37,334 bases of DNA, from positions 1 to 37,334 of IMG/VR virus record IMGVR_UViG_3300017951_000042; one strand, given 5' to 3'. The notes below the pieces were generated by a model. The model was given only the letters and a program-made list of their open reading frames with translations. It was not told the DNA's origin and made no database searches. Source of the stretch: a virus. Positions 1 to 9,391 of the stretch are shown in pieces. The position numbers and the translations under genes were made by a program. Each line of letters opens with the position of its first letter. Position 1 is the first letter of the stretch.

Positions 1-2417
1 CTGGCTTCCTCTTCCCCGCCAACAGGATGTATGACCGGATCCCCTACCTCGTACCCGTTACCATTTGCATACGCGGGAGCTTGGGTTGTTGGGTCCCCTG
101 CTCCCACAACCTTCAGGTTCTTGGAAGTGTTTACTTCCCAGGATAGCATCCGGTAGGGTGTAGTAATGGTGGCGTCGCCGCTAGTAAAAGTGGCCGATAC
201 CGCAGCACCCCATCGCTCCGGCTGGTTGAAAGGAGACCCGATTATCTGAAAGCGGATCCGGGCATACGCACTGGGGTCAGCGTCATTACGGACAGGCCCG
301 TAGGCCCCATGCCCGTCTGTTAGATTATACCCTAACGGTTTGCTTCGGTGGTAGGTTGAGTTCCCCCGAAGCAGTTGGGCCTGCGTGTCAATCAACTCCG
401 CTACATCGTGGAAGGTTAACACCCCTCCAAGTACAGACATTGTGTCACAGAAGGCATAGCCATTCTCCCGCAGCTCATAGATTAAGTGGCCTCGGTAGTT
501 GCTGGTATCTGAAAGGTCATAGACAAACGGAAGGTCGTACCCGTTGTTGAAAACTGCGTACCCGTCGATGTCTACCATCTGCCAACGTAAAGGGGTTCGG
601 TCCGGGTCCCAGCCAACCCCAAACAAATACTGTCCCCCGCTCGGGTTGGAAGGATCTTCCGACGGGTTGATTCGGGCATACGTGAAGTTATGGCGTGTCT
701 CATAAACAGGCAGCCCTGTATCCGCAACAAACCCAGAACTATCCCCGTTAAGTTTTTCCACAGAAGAAACGACGGAGTTCTCGTCCACGTCAGCTATATC
801 ACCAATCCCTGAAACAATATCGGCAGTGTTAAAATTAAATTCCGTCACCCAACCAAACTCTTCTAAAGGTTCTGCGTGACTGGCCCCTACCACCTCCGCA
901 TCCACAACAACGATCGTTTGCTTAGAGGTAAGGAGACTTATCTGAACCGTCGTACTATTTGGGTTCTGTAAAGCAAATGTCCAGTCACCCCATAGCTTCA
1001 AGGCGTACGGGCCGCTCCCTGTGATACTATGGACCATGCGTTCCGCAGAATACACTGCGTCCGCTCCGACAAGGATCCCACTAGGGAGTCGTGTCTCTGT
1101 ACCGGCTACGATCTCGGAAGCTGTACCGGTGAACCAGTACCAGTCCCCTGTGTCGGAAGCGGTTCGGGCGATGTGGCCTTTGAAAGAGACAGTCGCGCCG
1201 GTCACCTCATTATCTCCCCGGTAAGAGACAAACCAAACACCCAGACTGTCCTCATAAAACCCAAGGGCTCCGTCTGCGGGGGCACCATACACCCGTAAGA
1301 AAACCCCGTCTGTCCATAGATAACCTCCTCTGTTGCGATCGTCTACGAAGTAGGTTAGGTACACAACTCCAAAGTCCGGGTCCTCGTACCACCCACCCCC
1401 AAGGTCAGTGGCGTCAGGGAACAGGGCTACCAACTCGCTCAGGTCATTCGGTTCCGTCTGGAAAGGGACGGTTGTGAGGTGGAATCTAATCTTGGATACT
1501 TGGGCAGTCTGGGTGTCCGGAGCTGTAAGGGGAGAGGACCAAGTGCCTCCGACAACAGGGGTGCGATTGTTGGTCACGTCATAGCTCTCTACCACTGCGT
1601 TGGAGAGATTACTGTTCCCAATCCGCACATCGACCCGGCGGTTAACAAACTCTGCCCAGTCCCCTGGTAGGTGGAGTTCTGAAGTAGTGGAGGTGGCAAG
1701 GGTAGTCACTGCCCAGTCCTCCGTCCCAAGTTCAGTGTAAATATCTGTATCCGACCTCCCGGCAAAAGAAAGATCCAGTGTGAGATTGCCACCTGTTAAA
1801 GTTGACCGGGGGGCTGCGTGGGTGAGGCTAACAACCCCAACAGACCTGCCCAGCCCTTTACTGTACTGGTGGACACTCAACCCCACTTTATACCGGGGAG
1901 CCTTATCATAGTCTACGCTCCCTGGGCCTTGCAAATGATAGATCTTCAGCTGAGCTGTCGATGAGGCTGTTCGGGTTGGTAAGTCCCCCGCTGCCCGAAG
2001 TGTGATGGTGTCATCCTCTGTGGTATTTGCAGTCAGGTAAACATCTGCCCACTCTCCATAGATAGGATAATATTCAGAGCGTGGCCCGTACTTCGACCTC
2101 CCGTAAACACCAAAGTCTTCCACCTCTGCGGAACGCCCCAACTCCAAACTGCCAAGGAATCGGTATATCGCAGAAGGGGTACATAGAAAAATAACGGGGG
2201 TCCCGTTCGGGTGTCTCGCATGGAACACACCGGTTATCGGCTCCCGTAAATCAATAGGGTCTGCCCTGTTGAAGATAACGTCCCCTTCACGGGTGACCTC
2301 CTGCCCATCCTCATGCCTCCAGTTGAGCCTACCAACCCAGTTGGCTAACCCCACTTGGTCTTGCGGTAGAGAGGTGACAAGATCTCCCCCCTTTGAAGCT
2401 GGAAGGGTAGTTATCAT
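1..2417 (-). CDS. Large tail/structural protein, C-terminus beyond window
   Basis: The frame is open from an ATG at 2417 to the left edge (805 codons, no stop), so the C-terminus lies outside the window. The start overlaps the stop of the upstream gene as TAATG, which supports translational coupling. I do not recognise a domain. The composition is rich in Gly, Thr, Ser, Asp, Tyr and Trp, with short beta-strand-like stretches and few charged helices, as in secreted or virion-surface beta proteins. It is the last gene of the leftward structural block, directly after two fibre-like genes. I infer a large tail, baseplate or receptor-binding protein. No catalytic motif was found. Confidence 0.75.
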   Translation of the reverse strand, partial: MITTLPASKGGDLVTSLPQDQVGLANWVGRLNWRHEDGQEVTREGDVIFNRADPIDLREPITGVFHARHPNGTPVIFLCTPSAIYRFLGSLELGRSAEVEDFGVYGRSKYGPRSEYYPIYGEWADVYLTANTTEDDTITLRAAGDLPTRTASSTAQLKIYHLQGPGSVDYDKAPRYKVGLSVHQYSKGLGRSVGVVSLTHAAPRSTLTGGNLTLDLSFAGRSDTDIYTELGTEDWAVTTLATSTTSELHLPGDWAEFVNRRVDVRIGNSNLSNAVVESYDVTNNRTPVVGGTWSSPLTAPDTQTAQVSKIRFHLTTVPFQTEPNDLSELVALFPDATDLGGGWYEDPDFGVVYLTYFVDDRNRGGYLWTDGVFLRVYGAPADGALGFYEDSLGVWFVSYRGDNEVTGATVSFKGHIARTASDTGDWYWFTGTASEIVAGTETRLPSGILVGADAVYSAERMVHSITGSGPYALKLWGDWTFALQNPNSTTVQISLLTSKQTIVVVDAEVVGASHAEPLEEFGWVTEFNFNTADIVSGIGDIADVDENSVVSSVEKLNGDSSGFVADTGLPVYETRHNFTYARINPSEDPSNPSGGQYLFGVGWDPDRTPLRWQMVDIDGYAVFNNGYDLPFVYDLSDTSNYRGHLIYELRENGYAFCDTMSVLGGVLTFHDVAELIDTQAQLLRGNSTYHRSKPLGYNLTDGHGAYGPVRNDADPSAYARIRFQIIGSPFNQPERWGAAVSATFTSGDATITTPYRMLSWEVNTSKNLKVVGAGDPTTQAPAYANGNGYEVGDPVIHPVGGEEEA

Positions 2418-3628
2418 TACGCCCAGTACCCATACAGGTCAACATAACCAATTCCAAAAGTATTATTATCACCCTCACTACTAGTTATACGGAAGGAGAC
2501 GTAAGGTTTTGCGGGACAGAAGTCTGTCCAGGAATAGTCCCCCAACCCCTCCTCTGGGTCGGTGGTTTTTGCGGCCCCGTTGATCCTGTACTGATGCCTG
2601 ATCTCTTGATAGGAAAGCGACTCCCCTGTCTTCACTTGGTATACGCGGGTGGGCCACTCGTTTACCCAGCTATCCCCGACTGCTGACTGCAAATTACCCT
2701 GCCATTCATCAGATATAAAAGGGACTAAAGGTCGCTCTAAAGGAAAAACATTGATACCTGAAGCATTACCTGTCGCGAGATGGATAGTCCTACCAATAGC
2801 TACTGTACCCCCAAAAGTAAGAAAATCCTCCTCCAGGCAGTAGGAAAAAACGGCTTCGTTAATGTTCCAACCCATAAGGACGGCTTTTGCAGTATCCGGC
2901 ACGTAGGGGCCGAACTGAACCCGTACAGGGTGTGTATAGCCTGTACCAGAACCACCGGAGCCATTCTTAAAGTACTGAGCGTTTCCCCAATCTTCAACAG
3001 GCGCCCCGCCTTCAAACCCCGTAGCTCCCCAATAGTGCCCTGTAGGGGAGGGGAGCCGAACCGCCGAGTAGTGCCCAAACAAACTTTGAAAAGTATCGTG
3101 GAGGGGGTTGTTGGCCCCTAACGAGTATGTAGGAAAAGCACTAGTATCAATGGGGTGCCAAGTTAAACCTGCCGCAGCGTCGGCAGTATAGGCTGCCACC
3201 GAGTCAAACAACCCGTCTTCCTTTACAACACTGCCAGGTAATTCTATACCAGATACACGACCTTGTTCATCTACCGTGAAGCGTGTCTGTTCTCCTGGGT
3301 ACGTACCAGCCACATCTGCAACATTGGAAAGCTGGGTCCCTGTAACTGTATCATCTGCTATCTTTGCCCCCGTGACCGATTGGTCTACCAGCTTAGCAGT
3401 AGTAATCTTCCCATCTGTCAGATGGTCTGTGTCGATTGCGTTGGCCTCGATGTTAACACCGCTTTTCAGTTTGTTAACAAAGGAAACAAGCTCTGCTACT
3501 TTTGCTTCAAGGGACGCGATGTTCTGGTCGTGGGTTGTGGGGGACAAGGGGCCTCCGTACCCCACCCGTTTGACGAGGGAGGGGTTTAAATCTGGGGATA
3601 AGTCTTCGTCTGGGTTTGGGACTGCCAT
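2417..3628 (-). CDS. Tail-fibre-like protein with collar-type repeats
   Basis: A 403-aa protein. After a Pro/Asp-rich start there is a short coiled-coil segment (about residues 38-56), then degenerate repeats such as GKITTAKLVD, VTGAKIADD and VTGTQLSNV (about 72-105), of the kind found in trimeric phage fibre shafts. The C-terminal 250 residues are aromatic and Gly-rich with no recognised enzyme motif, and may be a receptor-binding tip. The start has no Shine-Dalgarno. It follows a 76-bp gap holding a small hairpin and overlaps the next gene by one base. Fibre assignment rests on repeats and position. Confidence 0.7.
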   Translation of the reverse strand: MAVPNPDEDLSPDLNPSLVKRVGYGGPLSPTTHDQNIASLEAKVAELVSFVNKLKSGVNIEANAIDTDHLTDGKITTAKLVDQSVTGAKIADDTVTGTQLSNVADVAGTYPGEQTRFTVDEQGRVSGIELPGSVVKEDGLFDSVAAYTADAAAGLTWHPIDTSAFPTYSLGANNPLHDTFQSLFGHYSAVRLPSPTGHYWGATGFEGGAPVEDWGNAQYFKNGSGGSGTGYTHPVRVQFGPYVPDTAKAVLMGWNINEAVFSYCLEEDFLTFGGTVAIGRTIHLATGNASGINVFPLERPLVPFISDEWQGNLQSAVGDSWVNEWPTRVYQVKTGESLSYQEIRHQYRINGAAKTTDPEEGLGDYSWTDFCPAKPYVSFRITSSEGDNNTFGIGYVDLYGYWA

Positions 3629-3646
3629 GGTCAGTAAGGTTTATCT

Positions 3647-3664
3647 GCCTCCGTTGGCGGAGGC
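3647..3664 (-). other. Short GC-rich hairpin in leader
   Basis: A perfect 7-bp stem (GCCTCCG with CGGAGGC, 4-nt loop) lies in the 76-bp gap upstream of the 403-aa fibre gene. No T-run follows on either strand, so it is not an obvious terminator. A leader hairpin or RNA-processing site is possible. Confidence 0.4.
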
Positions 3665-3704
3665 GGTGGTGGTTTCGTAGGGAGTTGAGTTGTTGGAGGT
3701 TCCA

Positions 3705-4724
3705 TTAACGGGGGATTGTTATGCGGATCTCATCAATATACCCCCAGGCAAGTGAGTTTGCTAATCCTGAAGAGGCTTCATGATAAACTGCAAGATCTTG
3801 AAGGAATAGAAATAAATTTCTGGTATCTGTTTCATACCTCACATGGGCGCCTACTGTATTTGTTACACTTCCTTGAGCTACAGCACTTACTATTCTGTAA
3901 ACGTCCTCGGGAATAGAAGATGATCTCCCCCAGATAACAACTTCAAAAGGGAAATACGTGGCCTGATCTAAACTGAGGGTCTCGTAACCTATAGCGTTAG
4001 CTGCTAAAGTAACAGGGGAGCCTCCAGTAGCAAGCTCAGTAATCCACCCACTATCATAGGCGTACCTGGACATGTTCTTCCACTTACCCTCAGAGCCATC
4101 ATATACCAGCCTGTCCAGGTCGGTAGTAGGGCCAAAATTGGTGTCGTCTGCCTGGCTTAACAAGTTTGCCGCACTCTCCCACCGACTGTTACCAGCCACC
4201 CATTTCAACAGGTGTCCGTCGGTAGGGGTGGGTGCGTGGACGTTGAAAATATCTGTCAGGTTGAGGAGAACTTCGCGAGAGATAGGCTCATATTCCCCCG
4301 AGCTTGCATTGTACCGGAGAATATCTAAGTTGTTGGGGGTCCCCGACGCTACATTCGATAGGTCCTGGAGGGTGGGGGTAAAGTTAGCAAACGCTGACCC
4401 GTTCCACTTTAGAAACTGTCCTGGCGCTGGTGTAGTGATAGTTACATCAGTCAAAGTATCGAGAGCCGCTGGAGTATTACCCTCCATAATAAAGCCCCCA
4501 CTCTTCCACAACTGACCTGCATTGCTTGGGTCTGACGTAGGGAGGGTGGCGACTTCCAAAGTCCCCCCACTCTTCACTCCCGTAGTGCTAACCTGGAGGG
4601 CAGACGATGTACCCTCCCCATCAAATACAGACCTCATGGTTGCATCTACTCCAGCATTCCCGTTAGGGACGTGGAGGAGGTCTTTATAGGTAGCGGTGAT
4701 ATTCTTTCCTGTTAATGCTGACAT
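3705..4724 (-). CDS. Tail-fibre-like structural protein
   Basis: A 339-aa protein with a Gly/Asn/Thr-rich, low-charge composition. It has repeats of the type GQFLKWNGSAF (about 101-111) and DGHLLKWVAGNSRWE (about 168-182), plus LTDV/LSNV segments, a pattern common in phage tail-fibre and fibre-connector proteins (the [GD]xxLKW[ND]G motif). The C-terminal half looks like a beta-sandwich without a known motif. The ATG starts one base after the stop of the 484-aa gene, and the sequence before it (CTGGGCGTAAC) has no Shine-Dalgarno. The role on the particle is inferred from repeats and context. Confidence 0.7.
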   Translation of the reverse strand: MSALTGKNITATYKDLLHVPNGNAGVDATMRSVFDGEGTSSALQVSTTGVKSGGTLEVATLPTSDPSNAGQLWKSGGFIMEGNTPAALDTLTDVTITTPAPGQFLKWNGSAFANFTPTLQDLSNVASGTPNNLDILRYNASSGEYEPISREVLLNLTDIFNVHAPTPTDGHLLKWVAGNSRWESAANLLSQADDTNFGPTTDLDRLVYDGSEGKWKNMSRYAYDSGWITELATGGSPVTLAANAIGYETLSLDQATYFPFEVVIWGRSSSIPEDVYRIVSAVAQGSVTNTVGAHVRYETDTRNLFLFLQDLAVYHEASSGLANSLAWGYIDEIRITIPR

Positions 4725-4725
4725 G

Positions 4726-6180
4726 TTACGCCCAGTTGATTTGAAGTTGTTCCCATAGCTCGTCTTGGGTGTCCCACAAGAGGTGTTGAGAATTGATAAT
4801 TGTTGGAATTGATTTAATTGTGTTGGTTTTATTTGTCAACCCACAGAGAGGGTCAAGCTTGTCCCCATCTTCCAGACGGTTCTGAAGTTCAACAAAAGCA
4901 AGACGCCTCAACCGACGATGCTGCTCTAAAGCGAGGGCGGCTTCACGATCCCTACCGCCGACCTTCATCAGGGAATGGTACCGGATACCTGCCCCTATTG
5001 TCTGGGCAAGGAGTTCTGTGTACTTAACTTCCTGTGCGTCGTTCGGGATACTTGTAACCCGATACCAGATCCATAACTCAACAGGCCGGGTCTGGTCTAT
5101 GTACTCCCACAGAACACTGATGTCCTGAGCGGGAGATGGGCCATTTGAAGTACCGGAACTGACTGCTTTATAGTACGTACCTTCGAACTCAACAAGATCC
5201 CCATCTGTGTACTCAGTCCCAGATGCCCACACAGGGAAGCCGGACACAATCTTGGGATAGATAACAAACCCACCATCCCCATCGAAGGCGATCTTGGGTT
5301 CTTCGTTGCGGGTATCGTAGTAGCGAGTGATAAGTTCTCTGTGAGACCAGGGGAGCACATTAACTCCTGACTCTTCCCGGTCAATGTTTCCATCCGAGTT
5401 GGTGACCGACCACCTGAGCCTCACTCGCTCAACAGGCCCCGGGATTGCGTTCCCCGACGTCGGGGCGGAAGCTTCCCCTTCATCCTGCACCCTGGTAAAG
5501 TCATACATCTTGAAAGATACAGGCGTGTACTCTGGGATCATTACGTGGATCTCGTGGAGAAGTTCCTGTAGCTTCTGGTCATACCACGCCTTGGATTGCT
5601 CAAGGTCTTCCTGCCCTGAGAGAATCAGCTGGTCAACTTGGGCAGTTAGCGTGTCGTGCTCGGCAAGGAAAGTCTCAACCAAAGCATCCAACAACCCACC
5701 AGGCTCACTGAAGTTTCTCCGGCTGTTATCTACTGGCAGGAACGCTCGCACCGCTGCATTAAATTCAGAAGGCGTACCCGTATAGGTGTGCCCCACAGCT
5801 TTAAGTCGGGCTGCTTGGTACAAAGCCCCAAGAGTCGTTGCGAGTTTATCATCCCGATCAACTTCCGCCCGCGTTTGGTACGCCACGTACTTAGACCCCG
5901 CCTCTACCAAGAGCCGGTCCAAGTTGTCAGAAGTCCCCCGGAGGCGAAGGTAGGCAGCTGCTTTTAGGCTGGCCAGATCTTTACCGTAGGTGTACCCTGT
6001 GACCGTCATCCGTAGGCTGCGGTAAGAGCCTCGATAGGTCTTAAACCGTGTCATATCTCCCCCCAAACGGGACAGCTCTGACTGAACAAAGGCCGCTATT
6101 GCGTCTTCGAACAGAGTGTCAGAGGGTACCTTATCGGGGTACGACTTGAGAACAAGATCTTTGAAGGCAGAGAAAAGCAT
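4726..6180 (-). CDS. Tail/adsorption protein with carbohydrate-binding-like module
   Basis: 484 aa. The N-terminal 220 residues are mostly alpha-helical. Residues about 315-362 resemble a CBM5/12-type chitin/cellulose-binding module: W318, Y324, GD at 327-328, a Tyr pair at 336-337 and W358, in the spacing W-x5-Y-x2-GD-x-V-x4-Y-Y. Such modules occur in phage tail and adsorption proteins that bind surface polysaccharide. The C-terminus is helical again and Arg/Leu-rich. The start overlaps the stop of the 219-aa gene by one base (TAATG). I infer a tail or adsorption-apparatus component; no enzymatic domain is visible. Confidence 0.65.
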   Translation of the reverse strand: MLFSAFKDLVLKSYPDKVPSDTLFEDAIAAFVQSELSRLGGDMTRFKTYRGSYRSLRMTVTGYTYGKDLASLKAAAYLRLRGTSDNLDRLLVEAGSKYVAYQTRAEVDRDDKLATTLGALYQAARLKAVGHTYTGTPSEFNAAVRAFLPVDNSRRNFSEPGGLLDALVETFLAEHDTLTAQVDQLILSGQEDLEQSKAWYDQKLQELLHEIHVMIPEYTPVSFKMYDFTRVQDEGEASAPTSGNAIPGPVERVRLRWSVTNSDGNIDREESGVNVLPWSHRELITRYYDTRNEEPKIAFDGDGGFVIYPKIVSGFPVWASGTEYTDGDLVEFEGTYYKAVSSGTSNGPSPAQDISVLWEYIDQTRPVELWIWYRVTSIPNDAQEVKYTELLAQTIGAGIRYHSLMKVGGRDREAALALEQHRRLRRLAFVELQNRLEDGDKLDPLCGLTNKTNTIKSIPTIINSQHLLWDTQDELWEQLQINWA

Positions 6181-6839
6181 TACAGGCCAGTGTCTGAGAG
6201 TTTTGCCTCCTCAGACTCAACCGCTTCCTGCTCGTCCACCTGTCCTTCAAGGAATATCTTCCAATCCTGAATACTGTGTCCACGAACATTCTTCTTCGGT
6301 GAGTTCTTTCGGCGGGCGTAAAGTTTAATGTCATCCTCAGTAATCCCTTCAGGTAAGAAAGGCACGAGGTCTGCATGGGTACGGACGTACTCAGGGATCT
6401 CTTCGACCTCTTCATCCGGGTCCGGTTTGGGTTCTTTAACCTCTTCGGTAGCAGAAAGATCTTCCAAGTCCTGTTCATGCTGCTCAGCGTCCGCTACTGC
6501 CAGGGGTGTGTCTGCCTCTTCAGCAATGGGGAGTTCCTTCACCCCTACCGCCTTAGTAGCAACAGACCCGGCAAGAGGGGCTTGGGTTCGGGCTGGGTCG
6601 TAGGATACAGAAGCCTGGATCAACTCCCGTTTGGAAATAAGCTGGTTGTAGCGATCCACACTGATCTCCCGGACACCATACTGCTCGGCTACGTCTGCAA
6701 GCTCAAGCTGTTGTTTAACATTATCGGTGGCGTGGACTCCCCGAAGGATACCACCTACCCTGTCCGCCGGTGTAAAGCGGATAGTAGCACTTGGGGTTTC
6801 AACAGGGGTGGTAGCGTTGGTCGTAATGTAATATTTCAT
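6180..6839 (-). CDS. Unrecognised acidic structural-region protein
   Basis: 219 aa when started at the ATG preceded by GCACCT, the recurrent start context of this phage. A TTG 13 codons upstream lies inside the terminator hairpin and is unlikely. The middle (about residues 95-150) is a Glu/Asp/Pro-rich, probably disordered linker. The last 70 residues form a more ordered, charged domain containing SPKKNVRGHSIQDWK. Position directly after the capsid block and before the tail proteins suggests a head-completion, neck or assembly factor. No family was recognised. Confidence 0.7.
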   Translation of the reverse strand: MKYYITTNATTPVETPSATIRFTPADRVGGILRGVHATDNVKQQLELADVAEQYGVREISVDRYNQLISKRELIQASVSYDPARTQAPLAGSVATKAVGVKELPIAEEADTPLAVADAEQHEQDLEDLSATEEVKEPKPDPDEEVEEIPEYVRTHADLVPFLPEGITEDDIKLYARRKNSPKKNVRGHSIQDWKIFLEGQVDEQEAVESEEAKLSDTGL

Positions 6840-6879
6840 AGGTGCATACAGGAAACGGTAGTTTAACAATGCAGTCAAT

Positions 6880-6906
6880 AAAAAAGGCCAGCCCGAAGGC
6901 TGACCT
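6880..6906 (-). terminator. Rho-independent terminator
   Basis: Read on the minus strand, an 8-bp stem (GGTCAGCC with GGCTGGCC, one G-U) is capped by a TTCG tetraloop and followed by six T. It lies just after the stop of the 213-aa gene and before the 219-aa gene, so it would end or attenuate capsid-gene transcription. Confidence 0.85.
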
Positions 6907-6929
6907 TTTAGTGAAGGTTTAGGGGTAAA

Positions 6930-7571
6930 TTATACCGGTTCGTTGGCGAAGTAGTCCACGTCGAAGTAGCCTTCTACAACAGTATCGGCAGTAGCTGCTG
7001 TGGCTCGGAACCGAACACTCTTGTCCGTAGTCGTGGCAGGGGCTGCAACAACAATCGCGGGTGTACCTGCGGCTACGTCGTCCAGTTTGACGTCCTCTGT
7101 GTTGCCTACAATGGCAATCGTAACGACGTCAGAAGGTAGGAGTGTGTACGTGGCATTTGCCCCGCCTCCGGTAACAGTAATAACATCTCCGGGTTTATAG
7201 CGATCACCGGCCGCGTTAACAGTAAGAGCGGTGATCGCCCCGTCAACTGCAGTAAAGTCCACGGTAAGTCCAGTCCCGTCAGAAGCAGACCCGTCTTGGC
7301 TGACAACAGTAGTTGCTACTCCGGTATCAGTAGTGTACCCAGTGCCCCCACTGTCAGGGGCAGTAGATGCCGCAAAAGCAACAGCTCCCGGACCGTTACG
7401 TACAACTGAGATCGTTTCTCCGTAGAAACTTTTGTCAGCGGCTGCACCCCGAAGGCATGTTTTGATGCGGGCAGACTGCCCGTACGGTACTGGGAAGGTG
7501 GCCACAGTTGCTGTAGCTGCCCCCGTCACCGTAGCTTTTGGGATTTTGAAACGTTTAGTATTTAGATTCAT
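6930..7571 (-). CDS. Ala/Thr/Gly-rich capsid-associated protein
   Basis: 213 aa, low in charged residues and very rich in Ala, Thr, Val and Gly. The central part (about 75-145) contains GTGYTTDTG and the longer motif AGDRYKPGDVITVTGGG. These match the G-x-G-Y-x2-G-D-x-V-V-x-G-G-G pattern seen in phage decoration, head-fibre and tail-appendage proteins. It is encoded immediately downstream of the major capsid gene and is followed by a strong terminator, as expected of a highly expressed head protein. I infer a capsid decoration or head-fibre protein; no specific family can be named. Confidence 0.65.
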   Translation of the reverse strand: MNLNTKRFKIPKATVTGAATATVATFPVPYGQSARIKTCLRGAAADKSFYGETISVVRNGPGAVAFAASTAPDSGGTGYTTDTGVATTVVSQDGSASDGTGLTVDFTAVDGAITALTVNAAGDRYKPGDVITVTGGGANATYTLLPSDVVTIAIVGNTEDVKLDDVAAGTPAIVVAAPATTTDKSVRFRATAATADTVVEGYFDVDYFANEPV

Positions 7572-7580
7572 GGTAAATAG

Positions 7581-7610
7581 GAAGGGGGCAGGAGTTAACC
7601 TACCCCCTTC
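7581..7610 (-). other. GC-rich hairpin between capsid genes
   Basis: GAAGGGGG pairs perfectly with CCCCCTTC (8 bp) across a 14-nt loop that can extend the stem further. It fills the leader of the 213-aa gene. The minus-strand 3' side is followed by CTATTTACC then ATG, so there is no T-run. It may be a partial terminator, an mRNA-stabilising hairpin or a regulator of start-site access. Confidence 0.5.
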
Positions 7611-7638
7611 GGTTGGTGGGTGGGATTGGAAGTTTCAA

Positions 7639-9363
7639 TTAGCTGGTTGGAGCAGCATCCTGCCAGGTATAAGAAGGTACTTCGTCAGAGAAGTTCTCCC
7701 ATACGAGGGACTTACGTGGATCATTGATCATCGGTGTCCAGGACACAGACTCCATCTCAGTCTTGGTGGTGTTCGCAGCAATCACATGCTTGTAATCCGG
7801 ATCGGTTTCAAGATGTGGGGTAGTGCTGGTACGGGAACCGACCTTTGTCACACCGAACTGGACATCAGACCAGTCAATGAACCAGAGGCAGTTACCACGG
7901 TTAGAGAGGCCGGAAGCTCCAGGCACGCTGGCGGCTTGAGAGAACTGAGCTTTGTGGTCAGCGAAGAACGGTTCAGTAATGACGTTCAAACGGACTTGAG
8001 CTTCATCCAACTCGTAGGTGTTATAGTTCCAAACAGTGAGATCATTGTAGGAAACCTTACCACTTTGCAGCTCACGCTGCCAAGCGATGCCGTAGCGTTG
8101 CTGGTAATACCCAGCCATGAGAGTCTTGATGCGGTTCGCAGTAGACTTATCGGTCAATACATCGATGTCGTCCACAGAACCACCGTTGACTTCACGGTGA
8201 CGTTTAAGGATATACACCTGTTCCTCAAGGGTGTTGAGGTTCAACGCCTGAGAGTTCTGGTCAATAACCCGTCCCGTTGCATTGAGTTGGGTGCGGAGGC
8301 CGAGGGCATCACACTTGTACTCAAGGAAGGAACCGACTCCACGAGGGTCGTTGACCTTCGGCAAGTTGCGGTAACCCTCAACGGTTTGGTTCTCATTGAT
8401 CGCTTCCCCGTAGAAGAAACTGTTCAACATGTTATGCTGATAGCGAGCGTATTGTTGACGGTTCTGTTCTGCCAGAGGAAGTTCACGGAAACGCTGGAGG
8501 TAAGGGTTGACCTTGCCAGACATAATCTGACCGAGGTAGTCCTCATACGCATCGTCCCACTGGCGGGTAAACCGGGAGGTTTGTGGCCAGAAGGCAAGCA
8601 TCCTGCGGGATAGCTCGGACGGGTGATTGTATGACCAGGACTCAAAGTCCGAGACACTGTTCACTCCGAGCTGTACCAGACCATTGGTAGGTTGATAAGC
8701 TGCGAGGTCATCGCCAGTCAGGTAGCCTTCAGTAAATTTCGGCTCAACAATAACATAAGCGGAATCGTTGTTTGTGTTACCAGAAGTACCCCCGAACTCA
8801 GAGTCGACCACACGGAATGTGAGAGTCTGACCAGCATTACCATTCTTGGTCAGGACGTAAATGTCAGAACCTGGAAGGAAGTAGCGTTGGGGATTCTTAA
8901 CAGGCGAGGTGAGTGCCAGTTCACTGACTCCATAAGAGGGGGTAGTAACCGTAAGTCGCCAGGTATCTGTGCGGTGGTAGACACCACCGACCATTTCACC
9001 AGCATTAGGGTTAGCACCACCAGCCTCAAGAATGAACGAGTTGACATTGATATAGTCTTCCTGTTCACGGAGGATGAATGGCAGGAAATATGATTTGTTC
9101 TCCCCAACAGATTGTGGAGTAATCTCATTACCTACGTTTTTGATGCGGGACATCATGAGGTCCCACAGTCCATGGGAGCGTACACCACTGATACCCGCAA
9201 GGGTAGTTTGGCGGTAAAGGAATGCCTCGTCGATTGCTGTATCTTTAAGATTCTCAATCTCCGAGGGGGTCATTCCCTGGATGTCAACTTTCGTCAACGA
9301 CCCGTCGGAAGAGGAACTGACGTCCATAATCCGGGGTCCGATTTGGCTTAGAATATCAGGCAT
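7639..9363 (-). CDS. Major capsid protein (probable)
   Basis: 574 aa from the ATG in AACTATG; a TTG seven codons upstream is an alternative start. It lies directly after the portal and an acidic scaffold-like gene, in the classic portal-scaffold-capsid order. The sequence is well ordered, with many aromatic, Asn and Gln residues and no membrane or enzyme motif, and it is followed by a hairpin and a candidate decoration protein. I saw no HK97-specific signature, and the length is large for a simple HK97 fold, so an inserted domain is possible. The call rests mainly on gene order; tail tube or sheath is less likely. Confidence 0.65.
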   Translation of the reverse strand: MPDILSQIGPRIMDVSSSSDGSLTKVDIQGMTPSEIENLKDTAIDEAFLYRQTTLAGISGVRSHGLWDLMMSRIKNVGNEITPQSVGENKSYFLPFILREQEDYINVNSFILEAGGANPNAGEMVGGVYHRTDTWRLTVTTPSYGVSELALTSPVKNPQRYFLPGSDIYVLTKNGNAGQTLTFRVVDSEFGGTSGNTNNDSAYVIVEPKFTEGYLTGDDLAAYQPTNGLVQLGVNSVSDFESWSYNHPSELSRRMLAFWPQTSRFTRQWDDAYEDYLGQIMSGKVNPYLQRFRELPLAEQNRQQYARYQHNMLNSFFYGEAINENQTVEGYRNLPKVNDPRGVGSFLEYKCDALGLRTQLNATGRVIDQNSQALNLNTLEEQVYILKRHREVNGGSVDDIDVLTDKSTANRIKTLMAGYYQQRYGIAWQRELQSGKVSYNDLTVWNYNTYELDEAQVRLNVITEPFFADHKAQFSQAASVPGASGLSNRGNCLWFIDWSDVQFGVTKVGSRTSTTPHLETDPDYKHVIAANTTKTEMESVSWTPMINDPRKSLVWENFSDEVPSYTWQDAAPTS

Positions 9364-9391
9364 AGTTGCTTTTTGATTCGCCAATAACGAT

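Noticed and set aside
7432-8613. Long plus-strand open frame (393 codons) opposite the capsid gene
   Set aside because: It is the reverse-strand shadow of the capsid reading frame. The capsid frame fits gene order and neighbour spacing; the opposite one does not.
9363-9384. TTG start for the capsid protein
   Set aside because: It adds seven residues. The downstream ATG in AACTATG fits the start contexts of other genes better, although TTG cannot be excluded.
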